A DNA stretch of 64,000 bases from positions 124,001 through 188,000 of the forward strand of contig CAMLMH010000003.1 of NCBI GenBank assembly GCA_946481315.1, written 5' to 3'. How positions within the stretch are numbered: position 1 is the first letter of the stretch; each line of letters opens with the position of its first letter. The translations under genes and the position numbers were made by a program. Below, in pieces: positions 1 to 7,787 of the stretch. The stretch is from an uncultured Bacteriovorax sp. (lineage in GTDB: Bacteria > Bdellovibrionota > Bacteriovoracia > Bacteriovoracales > Bacteriovoracaceae). The notes beneath the pieces are model-generated. The model had not been told where the DNA came from. It was given only the letters and a program-made list of their open reading frames with translations, and ran no database searches.

Positions 1-494
1 ACTTTTTTGGAGATGTCTGGTCTTTGTCATGTTTGGAGTACCAGACGTAGTCGACATGGCCCGCTCCGTTTTCCCGCGCGACCTTTACAAATTCCACAAA
101 AAGTTTTTTTCCATTCACATCTTTGTATTCGGATAGGTTCTTGCCCAGCAGATCTGCCTTGGGATGATACAGAAGGACCGGCTGATAATCGTTCACCCAG
201 AGATAATCCTCACCATTTTCTCCGTAGCGCATACTGGAAATTGCCTGAAGAGCTGCTTTTTTAGCCTCCTCTTCGGTCATTTTACCTTCTTTAAAATTCT
301 GATAATAACGATCTGTTATGCCGTAAGCAGAATCAATCAACGAACTTAAATTCTGCTCTTTCTGAGTCATGATTTCTTTCTTTTTACTTTGAAAACTTTG
401 AATGCCTAAAAAAATGGAAAGCAGTAAGCTGGGCATGATGGCCAGGCCCAAAACTTTTACAAACATCGACTGTTTCATTAAATTTATTTTCATT
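1..494 (-). CDS. Methyl-accepting chemotaxis protein, N-terminal part (single Cache sensor)
   Basis: The reverse strand is open from position 494 to the window edge, so only the first 164 or so residues are present. They show an N-terminal transmembrane helix (around residues 9-31), then a helical linker and a periplasmic Cache domain of the sCache_2 type, recognised by DYLWVND, the following YHPKADLLGKNLSEYKD and a later DYVWYSKHD. This arrangement is typical of chemoreceptors that bind small organic ligands, with HAMP and signalling domains expected beyond the edge. Two in-frame ATG codons (494 and 478) are possible; an AAGGA lies directly before the first. A sensor kinase or cyclase with the same Cache domain cannot be excluded. 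Confidence 0.82.
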
Positions 495-614
495 CCTTCT
501 GCCTTGTTAGATTCTGTTCACGGCCAACTTATCGTTTCCCCCGGTTGAAATCTTTCGTCGCTAAAAAATGATTATGATCAGCCCTAAAAAACGGATCAAA
601 AACGGAGAAGTACC

Positions 615-653
615 GCGGTGCCGGTATCAAAAGGTAGGTGGAACCTGTAAGAT
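615..653 (+). repeat. REP-like palindromic repeat, right half
   Basis: This partial copy of the dispersed family has the core GGTGCCGGTA followed by the arm AAGGTAGGTGGAACCTGTAA. It lies 25 bases before the P-loop gene. Confidence 0.75.
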
Positions 654-678
654 AGAATAAAAAAAAAGCGAGACTAAA

Positions 679-1332
679 ATGACTCAAAATTTATGCTCTT
701 GTCAGAAAGAGCATCATTTAATGACCAAAAGAATTGTGATTACCGGTGGACCTGGGGCGGGCAAAACGGCGGTGCTGGAAATGGCACGAAAAAATTTCTG
801 CCAGCATATCGCTATCATTCCTGAAGCAGCTTCCATTATTTTTAGCGGTGGCTTCTGGAGAAAACAATCTCTGCCCGGACGAAAGGCTGCTCAGCGGGCC
901 ATCTATCATGTGCAAAGAGAACTCGAACAGATGGTCGAAGACGAAAAGATTGCTTCTATCTCCATTTGTGATCGCGGAACAATTGATACACTGGCCTACT
1001 GGCCGGATAGTGAAGCCACTTTCTGGAGTGAAGTGCGCTCGGAAAAGTCTATTGAAATGGCCCGTTATGCAGCAGTCATTCATTTGCGAACTCCGCCCTT
1101 ACATCACGGTTATAATCACGAAAATCCCAACCGTATCGAAAATGCCGAAGAAGCAGCAAAGATTGATCAGCTTATCCTGGAAGCGTGGAAAGATCACCCT
1201 CATCGCTATATTATCGACAGTGAAGCCGACTTTATCAGCAAAACGATCAAGGTCATCGACATGATCTACAATGAACTTCCGGTTTGCTGTCAGGCCCATA
1301 AAAAAAATAATAACAACGGAGTTCAATCATGA
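679..1332 (+). CDS. P-loop ATPase/kinase-like protein (AAA_28 type)
   Basis: A Walker A motif, GGPGAGKT, sits about 22 residues from the start, and the rest resembles the AAA_28 family of small ATP-binding proteins: IIPEAA after the P-loop, a central ICDRGTIDTLAYWP segment and a C-terminal region of about 60 residues. The substrate is unknown. An in-frame ATG at 721 would begin the protein at MTKRIVITGG, which is more typical for the family; the upstream ATG adds 14 residues with Cys and His. The stop overlaps the next gene by 4 bases, so it appears co-transcribed with the pmpAB-like pair. Confidence 0.75.
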   Translation: MTQNLCSCQKEHHLMTKRIVITGGPGAGKTAVLEMARKNFCQHIAIIPEAASIIFSGGFWRKQSLPGRKAAQRAIYHVQRELEQMVEDEKIASISICDRGTIDTLAYWPDSEATFWSEVRSEKSIEMARYAAVIHLRTPPLHHGYNHENPNRIENAEEAAKIDQLILEAWKDHPHRYIIDSEADFISKTIKVIDMIYNELPVCCQAHKKNNNNGVQS

Positions 1333-1742
1333 TGAACGCACTCATCGGAGGCATGATCATCGGCGTGGCCGTGAGCCTCATGTTGCTTTTTTTAGGCCGG
1401 GTCACCGGCATCAGTGGAATAATCGGAGGGGCCCTTAATCCGCGGGCACAGGACCTAGGATGGCGTTTTGCTTTTGTCGGTGGTCTGTTTGCGGGCGGTG
1501 TGCTTATTCGTCTCTACGATCCAACCCTTATCAGCACCCATACTAATCTGATGAAAACGGATTATGCCATCGCCGGACTTTTAGTTGGAGTCGGCACACT
1601 CATCGGCAGCGGATGCACGTCCGGCCATGGTGTTTGTGGACTTTCTCGTTTTTGTTTGCGCTCTCTGGTGGCCACAATCACATTCATTGCTTTTGGGGTC
1701 CTGAGCGTGATCCTCTTTAAAATGTATCGGGGGGCCCTATGA
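1329..1742 (+). CDS. pmpA: YeeE/YedE family inner-membrane protein, first half (PmpA-like)
   Basis: This 137-residue hydrophobic protein has about four membrane spans and the family's conserved GSGCTSGHGVCGLSR segment, which carries the cysteine used by YeeE/YedE proteins for sulfur-compound uptake. Glycine-rich helices at the start (GGMIIGVAVSLMLLFLGRVTGISG) match the same family. It overlaps the P-loop gene upstream and the second half downstream by 4 bases each, the usual arrangement of split transporters where two half-size subunits make one channel. The substrate, probably a sulfur species such as thiosulfate, is inferred from the family. Confidence 0.85.
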   Translation: MMNALIGGMIIGVAVSLMLLFLGRVTGISGIIGGALNPRAQDLGWRFAFVGGLFAGGVLIRLYDPTLISTHTNLMKTDYAIAGLLVGVGTLIGSGCTSGHGVCGLSRFCLRSLVATITFIAFGVLSVILFKMYRGAL

Positions 1743-2152
1743 AAAATGCAGTCAGCTTTCTGGTCGGCTTAATTTTTGCCATCGGTCTGGGAATAGGGGG
1801 GATGACTCAAACGCATATCGTGCGCGGCTTTTTAGATTTTACCGGAGAGTGGAATTATACTTTGATCGGAGTGATGGCCGGGGCCATTGCCGTTCACGCT
1901 GTAACCTACCGGCTTATTCGCAAACGTCGTTCGCCTTTACTAGATACTCAGTTTCATGTTCCTAGTAAAGAATCACTCGACCGCAAACTCCTCTTAGGTG
2001 CTGCCCTTTTTGGTCTGGGCTGGGGATGGGCCGGCATTTGTCCAGGGCCAGGGATTGTTTCCCTCGCCAGCGGCAATATCAATATCGTCATTTTTGTAGC
2101 GACGATGATTGTGGGAATGATGCTGGTGAAGTTCATTGAAAATTCCCGTTAG
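1739..2152 (+). CDS. pmpB: YeeE/YedE family inner-membrane protein, second half (PmpB-like)
   Basis: This is the partner of the preceding gene: 137 residues, about four membrane spans, a start typical of the DUF6691/PmpB half (GLIFAIGLGIGGMTQ) and the second conserved cysteine motif GWGWAGICPGPG. Its ATG overlaps the stop of the first half, which suggests translational coupling and a fixed ratio. The stop codon falls inside a partial copy of the dispersed palindromic repeat, so the repeat may serve as the 3' end of the transcript. Confidence 0.85.
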   Translation: MKNAVSFLVGLIFAIGLGIGGMTQTHIVRGFLDFTGEWNYTLIGVMAGAIAVHAVTYRLIRKRRSPLLDTQFHVPSKESLDRKLLLGAALFGLGWGWAGICPGPGIVSLASGNINIVIFVATMIVGMMLVKFIENSR

Positions 2153-2172
2153 GTGCCAGGCGACTTTTGGTT
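2151..2172 (+). repeat. REP-like palindromic repeat, left half
   Basis: The stretch AGGTGCCAGGCGACTTTTGG is a left arm of the dispersed family, placed exactly between the stop codons of two convergent genes. Confidence 0.6.
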
Positions 2173-2755
2173 ACTTATTCTTGGTATCGTAAAACGTCCG
2201 CTCGCGCTCAAGTGCTCCATCGAGAATGGTCGCTTTCATTTCACGCTTAGAATTGCTAACAGCGCCGCTGCAGTCAGCGACCTGAGTTTTTTCTAACTTC
2301 CCTAAAGCCGCTCCCTGAATTAATGAATCCAGACGCACACGGGAGCGGTTACACACCATCAGACAGGCCGTATCCGCATTGAGCTTTTTAGTGTTCTCGC
2401 CAAAGAGTGGCTTTTTATAATGAATTCCGGAAAACTTCTGACAGGCGCTGGAACATTCGTTGTGATGCACTTTCTGAATCCGCTCCAGCGTAATGCCGTT
2501 TTCTTTACAAAGATTTTTCATCTTATTCATTAGCTCTAATCTCGTCTGTTCAATGAAAGCAACACCGGTCTTATTACCGAGGCCCATCTGCTCAAAGATC
2601 GGCCAATTACCGGAAGTATCCGGTGAAAAATCAACGATGCTTGAATCAATGGCGATTTCCTCGCACTTATCCTGGGGAATGGTCGTATCCGCTGAAGCCA
2701 GGGATGTCGTGAAGCTGGCAACACTAAAACTAAGAATGAAAAGTGCAGTTTTCAT
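2171..2755 (-). CDS. Exported cysteine-containing protein of unknown function
   Basis: A signal peptide is clear (KTALFILSFSVASFTTSLASA), followed by a soluble domain with about eight cysteines, including a HHNECSSACQKF segment and a DTACLMVCNRSR segment, which suggests disulfide bonds in the periplasm or outside the cell. I do not recognise the family. It is convergent with pmpB and divergent from the membrane hydrolase gene at 2846. The start at 2755 is preceded by a CGGAG-like ribosome-binding site. Confidence 0.7.
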   Translation of the reverse strand: MKTALFILSFSVASFTTSLASADTTIPQDKCEEIAIDSSIVDFSPDTSGNWPIFEQMGLGNKTGVAFIEQTRLELMNKMKNLCKENGITLERIQKVHHNECSSACQKFSGIHYKKPLFGENTKKLNADTACLMVCNRSRVRLDSLIQGAALGKLEKTQVADCSGAVSNSKREMKATILDGALERERTFYDTKNK

Positions 2756-2845
2756 GGGAACTCCGTTGAAAGTATATAATTCTTGTCGGATACTATCCGT
2801 AATCTCTTTAGATGCTGTAATAACCTGAACTTAATTGGAATTAAT

Positions 2846-3484
2846 ATGTTCATCGGACACTTCGCTGCGGGCCTGGCCGCTAAAAAACTGGCCCCAAAAA
2901 CATCATTGGGTACACTTTTCATGGCCAGTCAGTTTATCGATTTGCTCTGGCCGCTTTTGCTGATTGCCGGTCTGGAGCGCGCCGAAATTAATCCTGCTCA
3001 CAAGGTAACCCCGATAGATTTCACTCATTATCCCTTCAGCCATTCGCTGCTCTTTGTATTTCTCTGGGCCGTGCTCTTTGGTGGGCTTCACTATTTTTTT
3101 AGGCGCGAAAAAAGAAGTGCGCTGGTTTTAGGGGGATTGGTTTTATCCCACTGGTTTTTAGATCTCATCGTTCATCGGCCTGACCTGGGTCTTCTTCCGC
3201 AAGGTCCTTTTGTGGGACTTGGACTTTGGGAATCGCTTGTGGCTACGATGTTTGTTGAATCCTTGCTCTTTTTCGCGGGTGTTTTTTTGTACTACAAAGT
3301 GACCAGTCCGATAAACAAGAAAGGTAGCTACGCTACGGCCTTCCTGATTTTTTTACTGATAAGCATTCATGTGGGCAATATGTTCGGTCCTCCACCGCCA
3401 TCGATCATGATGGTGGCCTATGCGGGTAACCTCACCTGGTTGTTCGTCTGGCTGGCTTATTTCGCTGATAAAAACCGTCATTAG
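2846..3484 (+). CDS. Multi-pass membrane protein, LexA-binding/metal-dependent hydrolase-like (DUF457 type)
   Basis: The protein begins MFIGHFAAGLAAKK and contains conserved histidines in membrane contexts (DFTHYPFSHS, LSHWFLDLIVHRPDL), the pattern of the YdjM/DUF457 family of putative membrane-bound metal-dependent hydrolases. About six membrane helices are visible. A longer open frame starts at 2783, but those 21 residues are not family-like, so I chose the internal ATG. The PaiB-like gene follows 11 bases downstream on the same strand. Confidence 0.75.
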   Translation: MFIGHFAAGLAAKKLAPKTSLGTLFMASQFIDLLWPLLLIAGLERAEINPAHKVTPIDFTHYPFSHSLLFVFLWAVLFGGLHYFFRREKRSALVLGGLVLSHWFLDLIVHRPDLGLLPQGPFVGLGLWESLVATMFVESLLFFAGVFLYYKVTSPINKKGSYATAFLIFLLISIHVGNMFGPPPPSIMMVAYAGNLTWLFVWLAYFADKNRH

Positions 3485-3495
3485 GAAATGAAAGA

Positions 3496-4110
3496 ATGTA
3501 CACACCACCAAAATTTAATGTGACAGATATTGAAATGATCGCGCAATTGGTGCGGGAGAATTCCTTTGCGACGGTGATTTCCTATCCGGATGATATTTTC
3601 ATCAATCATTTGCCGCTGATTTATGAAGCGGGGAGTGCGGATGTGCTCATCGGTCACATGTCCCGCAAAAATCCGCAATGGGAACATTTTCAGAAAAATC
3701 CTAAGGCCACAGTAATTATTCATGGCCCGCACGCTTACATCAGTCCGTCGTGGTATCGCTCCGGCCGCGATGTTCCCACCTGGAACTACGCTGTCGTTCA
3801 CCTGCAGGGACGGGTGGAAATCGTCGAAGACTTTCGCGGACAAGTGAAAATACTTAAAGCGGCGAGTGAATATTTTGAACAGGATTTTGAAAATTCGTGG
3901 CGCTTTAGTTTACCGGATGATTTAAAAACGGACGCTGATCTCACGGCGGCCATTGTGTCTTTTCGTTTTGTGATTGAAAAAACGGAAGCGAAATTTAAGC
4001 TGTCCCAAAATAGAGGCGTTGAAGATCAAGAAGGTGTGCGGGAAGGCCTGGCCGAAAGAGGCGATGAGCAGAGTCTCAAGGTTCGGGAGTTGATGAAAGG
4101 CACCACCTAA
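3496..4110 (+). CDS. PaiB-type FMN-binding negative transcriptional regulator
   Basis: The opening MYTPPKFNV, the FINHLPLIYE segment, GHMSRKNPQW and the ISPSWYRSGRDVPTWNYAVVH block are hallmarks of the PaiB family, an FMN-binding split barrel. At 204 residues it has normal length. In Bacillus PaiB represses sporulation and protease genes together with PaiA; here there is no PaiA neighbour, so the target is unknown. A good ribosome-binding site (AGGAAATGAAAG) precedes the ATG. The final codons, including the stop, run into a repeat copy. Confidence 0.9.
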   Translation: MYTPPKFNVTDIEMIAQLVRENSFATVISYPDDIFINHLPLIYEAGSADVLIGHMSRKNPQWEHFQKNPKATVIIHGPHAYISPSWYRSGRDVPTWNYAVVHLQGRVEIVEDFRGQVKILKAASEYFEQDFENSWRFSLPDDLKTDADLTAAIVSFRFVIEKTEAKFKLSQNRGVEDQEGVREGLAERGDEQSLKVRELMKGTT

Positions 4111-4131
4111 AGGTAGGTGGCACCTGTAAGA
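4097..4131 (+). repeat. REP-like palindromic repeat at the end of the PaiB-like gene
   Basis: AGGCACCACCT and AGGTGGCACCT form an inverted repeat spanning the stop codon; the right arm GGTAGGTGGCACCTGTAAGA matches the dispersed family. Confidence 0.7.
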
Positions 4132-4143
4132 AATAGTGTAAGA

Positions 4144-4608
4144 TTAACGGCAAGTGAAGAGAACTGTTCCGCCGATATGGTCGCCGGCCTGGAAAATATA
4201 GTGAGCATCGAACTTCGGTTGGCGCGACTCAAGGTCGATTACCAATGATCCCCACATACCTGATTCCTGTCCAGCGGTGTGAGCAGCATCGAAGTTTTTA
4301 AATTGTGTGTGGCCTTTGTATTTAAGCGGACGGTAGTTCGGGTTGTGCGCAAGTTTAGCGAAGCTAAAAAAGCCCATGTATGATTCTTCCGTGTTGATTT
4401 CTTCGCTTTCAGCATAAATCGCCTGAACGAAGATATGTCCTTTAACGTTAGAAATTGTTTTCGTCTTACGGTTTAATTCAAAAGAAATTTCTGCATCGGC
4501 CTTTCCGTGTTCACCCGAAGTGACAAACGTATCAGCGTGGCAAGTGACTCTTTCCGCGAAAGCCTGAGTTGAGAGGATCAAAGCAGTCAGGGCGATAAAT
4601 GATTTCAT
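4144..4608 (-). CDS. Exported protein of unknown function
   Basis: The ATG at 4608 has a strong CAGGAG ribosome-binding site 7 bases upstream and begins a classical signal peptide (KSFIALTALILSTQAFA) with predicted cleavage before ERVTCH. The mature domain of about 137 residues is rich in beta-strand patterns and has two cysteines near its ends (VTCHAD and LFTCR) that could form a disulfide. I do not recognise the family. The open frame extends to 4677, but that extension lacks a ribosome-binding site and would bury the signal peptide. Confidence 0.7.
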   Translation of the reverse strand: MKSFIALTALILSTQAFAERVTCHADTFVTSGEHGKADAEISFELNRKTKTISNVKGHIFVQAIYAESEEINTEESYMGFFSFAKLAHNPNYRPLKYKGHTQFKNFDAAHTAGQESGMWGSLVIDLESRQPKFDAHYIFQAGDHIGGTVLFTCR

Positions 4609-4771
4609 TGAAAACTCCTGGTCTGGGTTAAGTTTTAAAGTTGCTGCTTTATAGGCCAATAAGGGCATCCTGAGCAATGAGAATGAATCGAATTCATCTA
4701 TCTAATTTTTAGCAACTTGATAAAAAGGCAATAAGGGCCCATAATTTTAATACACTTACGGAGAAGATATT

Positions 4772-5437
4772 ATGTTTATGAAAAAAATGTTAATCGGAGC
4801 CTCATTAATCGCAACGTCAGCTTTCTCCCAGGAGGTGCCGGTTGCCGAAGAAACAGTAGAAGAAAAAGCCCCGGCTGAAAAAGAAAATTATAAAAAATTT
4901 CAAATTGGTATAGTGGCTGGATTTAGTCATAGCAATCAATGGAGTGTTGAAGCTCTTCCAGGAATAAACACCGGCGAAACAACGGCCAAATACGATGCCG
5001 TTCCTTCGGTTGCTCTGGAAGTGCGTGCCATGGCACCGGACTCATTTGGTTTTCAGGCGGGAATCAATTACGATTTCGAAAGCACCAGCAAAAGCGATAC
5101 TGCCCTCAGTGGAACTAATTTCTATTTTCCGCAAAAAATTCAAACCACAACTCTTTACGTCAACCTGAACTATCAATGGACCAACTTCTATCTGCCTTTT
5201 GGTATTAATTATTCCCGTCTGGAGTTCAAACATGCTCCGGGACGTAGCAATACCGAAACAGACAACGGCTACGGAATACAGTTAGGTGCAGGATGGGCGT
5301 TTAATCGTAATCTTTCAGCAGAATTGATGACTCGTTCACTCCCTGGAAAACTGACTGCCATTGGTACGAATGGATCCAGAATTTCTGCAAACGGCTCCAT
5401 CTCCAGTATTCACTGGGCACTAAAATATTATTTTTAA
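4772..5437 (+). CDS. Outer-membrane beta-barrel protein
   Basis: A signal peptide (KKMLIGASLIATSAFS) is followed by a short acidic Pro/Glu linker and then alternating strands such as FQIGIVAGFSHS, FGFQAGINYDFES and LGAGWAFNRNLSAELM. The last residue is phenylalanine (HWALKYYF), the usual signal for barrel insertion by the BAM complex. Its size of about 220 residues fits an eight-stranded OmpA/OmpW-like barrel. GGAGAAGAT precedes the start. The ligand or role is unknown. The acetyltransferase gene follows with only 4 bases between. Confidence 0.8.
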   Translation: MFMKKMLIGASLIATSAFSQEVPVAEETVEEKAPAEKENYKKFQIGIVAGFSHSNQWSVEALPGINTGETTAKYDAVPSVALEVRAMAPDSFGFQAGINYDFESTSKSDTALSGTNFYFPQKIQTTTLYVNLNYQWTNFYLPFGINYSRLEFKHAPGRSNTETDNGYGIQLGAGWAFNRNLSAELMTRSLPGKLTAIGTNGSRISANGSISSIHWALKYYF

Positions 5438-5441
5438 AAAT

Positions 5442-6287
5442 ATGGTGATTAAAGAATATGTTACCCCGTTAGATTTTTTGCATGCGGCGGAAAATTTTCT
5501 TCTGCAAGACGAGTGTTTCTACAACCTGAAGCTGGGAATCCCGCAGTCAGTGATAGAAGGAAAAATCGAATCTAAGAATCCTTTATTCCTGAGCATTCAT
5601 GATGACCAGGGTGAGCTCGTGGGTTGCGCGCTCAATTCGCATAGCGATTTTCCCGTTCCCATCACTAAGATGTCAACAGAAGCGCTGAAGGCCCTTGCCG
5701 ATCACCTGGCAAAAAAAGACTTTGCCCTTAAAGGTGTAGTAGGAGAAATTGCCACGGTCGAAACCTTTGCCCGCATTTGGTGCAGTAAAAAAAGTGTGCA
5801 AAAAAAGCTGGCGATGCATATGGGACTCTACGAAGCCCATCAGGTGATTATTCCTCCTCATCACGGAAAATTTCTCGTAGTTCAAGTCGAGTATCGGGAC
5901 GTGCTTAAAACATTCCTCGAAGGATTTATGCTGGATTGTTTTCCGGACAAACCTCTCAATCCCGAAACAATTGAAAAACAATGTGAGCGGCATCTTAAAA
6001 ACAAGACCATTTACATGTACCAAAACGAAGCAGGCGAGATTGTGTCGATGGCCGCCAATTCCCGCAACTCTGCTAACGGCGGGACGATTTCTCTCGTCTA
6101 TACGCCGGTTCAATTTCGCGGAAGAGGTTACGGCAGTATTGTGACCGCGCTGGTAACACAGGAAATTTTAAAGACTAAGAAGTTTGCCAATCTCTTTACT
6201 GATCTGACTAATCCGACTTCTAATTCCATTTATCAGAAGATTGGATTTCGGAAGATTGGGGAGAATTTGCATCTTGAGTTTGTGTAA
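5442..6287 (+). CDS. GNAT family N-acetyltransferase, two-domain
   Basis: The C-terminal half carries the acetyl-CoA binding motif of GNAT enzymes (VYTPVQFRGRGYGSIVTAL) and the usual following elements NPTSNSIYQKIGFRKIG. The N-terminal 130 residues look like a degenerate second GNAT fold (LFLSIHDDQGELVGCALN), as seen in tandem GNAT proteins. The acceptor substrate is unknown. It follows the barrel gene by 4 bases and may be read through from it, though the two functions show no obvious link. Confidence 0.8.
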   Translation: MVIKEYVTPLDFLHAAENFLLQDECFYNLKLGIPQSVIEGKIESKNPLFLSIHDDQGELVGCALNSHSDFPVPITKMSTEALKALADHLAKKDFALKGVVGEIATVETFARIWCSKKSVQKKLAMHMGLYEAHQVIIPPHHGKFLVVQVEYRDVLKTFLEGFMLDCFPDKPLNPETIEKQCERHLKNKTIYMYQNEAGEIVSMAANSRNSANGGTISLVYTPVQFRGRGYGSIVTALVTQEILKTKKFANLFTDLTNPTSNSIYQKIGFRKIGENLHLEFV

Positions 6288-6304
6288 TATTACGAAATAA
6301 TAAG

Positions 6305-6371
6305 CCGGAAGAGAGGACGGTGAATTCCTCATGGCCATAGCCGCAGCACACCTTTCTGACTTTCCTTCCGG
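6305..6371. ncRNA. Possible structured RNA or hairpin element
   Basis: CCGGAAG (6305-6311) pairs with CTTCCGG (6365-6371). Inside, GAGGA (6313-6317) pairs with TCCTC (6326-6330) around a GGTGAA-containing loop, followed by the palindrome ATGGCCAT. The nested stems suggest an RNA fold, distantly reminiscent of part of a riboswitch core, but I could not match it to a known class and no regulated gene follows. Confidence 0.25.
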
Positions 6372-6535
6372 CCGTGTATCGGGACCATAATGCCGTGGCA
6401 ATCTTATTCCTAAGAACGTGAGAGCCTCTATGGAGGGTACAACGCCTAATACATTATGATCTTACTTTGCAATCTATCTCTTAAAGCAATTTGCTTCAAC
6501 AGTTCGATATTTTAAAAAGCCAGAAAATCCCTTAT

Positions 6536-6552
6536 TTCTCAATTTTTGAGAC
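6536..6552. promoter_or_regulatory. Operator palindrome, site 1 (orphan)
   Basis: TTCTCA, five bases, TGAGAC: one mismatch to the consensus GTCTCA-N5-TGAGAC found at nine places in this window. No recognisable gene follows directly. Confidence 0.6.
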
Positions 6553-6592
6553 AGATTATGGCAAAGATCAATCTACTAGCTGGCGTTAACTT

Positions 6593-6609
6593 GTCTCATA
6601 AATTGAGAA
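6593..6609. promoter_or_regulatory. Operator palindrome, site 2 (orphan)
   Basis: GTCTCA, five bases, TGAGAA. It is 57 bases downstream of site 1, about five to six helical turns away. Confidence 0.6.
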
Positions 6610-6677
6610 ACTTCGACTTTTTAATGCCAAAAATATTTGGAACAGCTGAAAAAAAGTGTATTATCGCTTTGGAGCTG

Positions 6678-6704
6678 GTCCCCTTCCCTGAATCGGGGAC
6701 TTTT
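6678..6704 (+). terminator. Terminator-like hairpin
   Basis: GTCCCC (6678-6683) pairs with GGGGAC (6695-6700), followed by TTTT. It could end a short transcript started near the two operators. Confidence 0.4.
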
Positions 6705-6761
6705 CATGTCACAAGTCCAATCTTCTTCATTGAATCTTTTTATCAATCATTTACAATTATT

Positions 6762-6800
6762 CCTTACACCACTGAAAAGTCTGCTGGCACCTGTAAGGAA
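6762..6800 (+). repeat. REP-like palindromic repeat
   Basis: CCTTACA on the left and the arm AGTCTGCTGGCACCTGTAAGG on the right. It ends 11 bases before the FlaR-like gene and is the last copy before the island. Confidence 0.7.
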
Positions 6801-6811
6801 TGCTGTAAGAA

Positions 6812-7357
6812 ATGAAAATTAACGTTATTGGGACGAGTGGCTCGGGGAAATCAACTTTTTCGAAAGAGATTGCGAGCACGCTGAAAATTCCCTACATCGA
6901 AATGGATAAACTTTTCTGGGGACCGAATTGGTACTGGCCCTCAGACGCCGAATTTTTTCCGCGCGTGGAAGAGGCGTGCAAGCAGCCGTCGTGGGTGCTG
7001 GATGGCAATTACACGCGCACGATTCCGATTAAGTGGCAAGAAATTGATCTGGTCATCTGGCTTGATTATTCGTTTCCTACGACATTATGGCAGGCGATTA
7101 AGCGCGCGACCGTGCGGGCGTGGACTCAGCAGGAGTTATGGGAAGGAACGGGCAATCGCGAATCGTTTCGAAATAGTTTTTTCTCCAAAAAAAGCATCAT
7201 CTGGTGGACGATTACGCAGCATGGGCCGGTCAGACGAAAGTATGAACTTATGATGGAGACAGGAAAGTACGAGCACATAAAGTTTGTGCGGATCAGAAGT
7301 CATAAAGAGGCGCGGGAATTTTTGAGGAAATTAGCGAATGATTACAAAGTTAAATAG
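6812..7357 (+). CDS. P-loop nucleotide kinase-like protein (FlaR/adenylate-kinase related)
   Basis: It starts with an adenylate-kinase-type P-loop, IGTSGSGKSTFSKEIA, followed by IPYIEMDKLFWGPNW and WVLDGNYTRT, which are typical of the 'DNA topology modulation protein FlaR' family of small kinases. Length (181 residues) is normal for the family. The name is historical; the real activity is probably phosphorylation of a nucleotide or nucleoside. The last 20 bases overlap the next acetyltransferase gene, and the two are likely co-transcribed. Confidence 0.85.
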   Translation: MKINVIGTSGSGKSTFSKEIASTLKIPYIEMDKLFWGPNWYWPSDAEFFPRVEEACKQPSWVLDGNYTRTIPIKWQEIDLVIWLDYSFPTTLWQAIKRATVRAWTQQELWEGTGNRESFRNSFFSKKSIIWWTITQHGPVRRKYELMMETGKYEHIKFVRIRSHKEAREFLRKLANDYKVK

Positions 7358-7787
7358 AGAAGACCGCGGGATGCTGGAGCAGATGATTCGCGTGCAGAGA
7401 GCGGCGTACGAAGTTGAGGCGGGTTTGATTGGGACGCGGATGATTCCGCCCTTGAATGAGACGATTGAAGAACTGGCTGTCGTCACTGATGAAGATTTTT
7501 TTGGATTCGTGATGGATGGAGAGTTAATGGGTTTTGTGGCGACGATGGATGAGAGTCCGTATTTGAGGATTAGCAGAATGGTTGTTGATCCTAGGTTTTT
7601 TAAAAATGGGATTGGGAAGGCGTTGGTGCTGTATGTTCTAAATCATCGCAAGCCTGGACAGCCAGTGATTGTATCGACTGGTGAGAAGAATGAGCCGGCG
7701 AGACGGTTGTATGAGAGGTTTGGGTTTCAACTCCAGAGGACGTTTGTGGTGGAGGATGGGACGGGGGTTGTGGAGTACAAAAAATAA
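7338..7787 (+). CDS. GNAT family N-acetyltransferase
   Basis: A compact single-domain GNAT protein (149 residues): LRISRMVVDPRFFKNGIGKAL covers motif A with the acetyl-CoA loop, and NEPARRLYERFGFQLQRTF the C-terminal motif B. It overlaps the kinase gene upstream. No substrate can be assigned. It is the last host-like gene before the AT-rich island. Confidence 0.85.
   Translation: MITKLNREDRGMLEQMIRVQRAAYEVEAGLIGTRMIPPLNETIEELAVVTDEDFFGFVMDGELMGFVATMDESPYLRISRMVVDPRFFKNGIGKALVLYVLNHRKPGQPVIVSTGEKNEPARRLYERFGFQLQRTFVVEDGTGVVEYKK

Larger units (their letters stand above)
6288..6811. other. 524-bp stretch without a convincing gene; carries operators, hairpins and a repeat
   Basis: No open frame here has both coding character and a ribosome-binding site. 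An 89-codon frame starting with TTG at 6546 ends in repeat-derived codons and is probably accidental. The stretch holds a structured inverted repeat (6305-6371), two copies of the GTCTCA-N5-TGAGA palindrome, a hairpin followed by Ts (6678-6704) and a half copy of the dispersed palindrome. Confidence 0.6.

Noticed and set aside
7..264. Plus-strand frame at the left edge
   Set aside because: The reverse strand encodes a clear Cache chemoreceptor over the same bases.
679..1332. Dedicated partner ATPase of PmpAB
   Set aside because: The 4-base overlap supports shared transcription, but the AAA_28-like sequence does not resemble an ABC ATPase, so a functional link is not claimed.
6305..6371. Cobalamin-type riboswitch
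   Set aside because: The GGTGAA loop and nearby stems recall part of its core, but the B12 box and a downstream target gene are missing.
6546..6815. 89-codon frame starting with TTG near the orphan operators
   Set aside because: It starts inside an operator palindrome, has no ribosome-binding site or recognisable product, and its last codons are repeat sequence.
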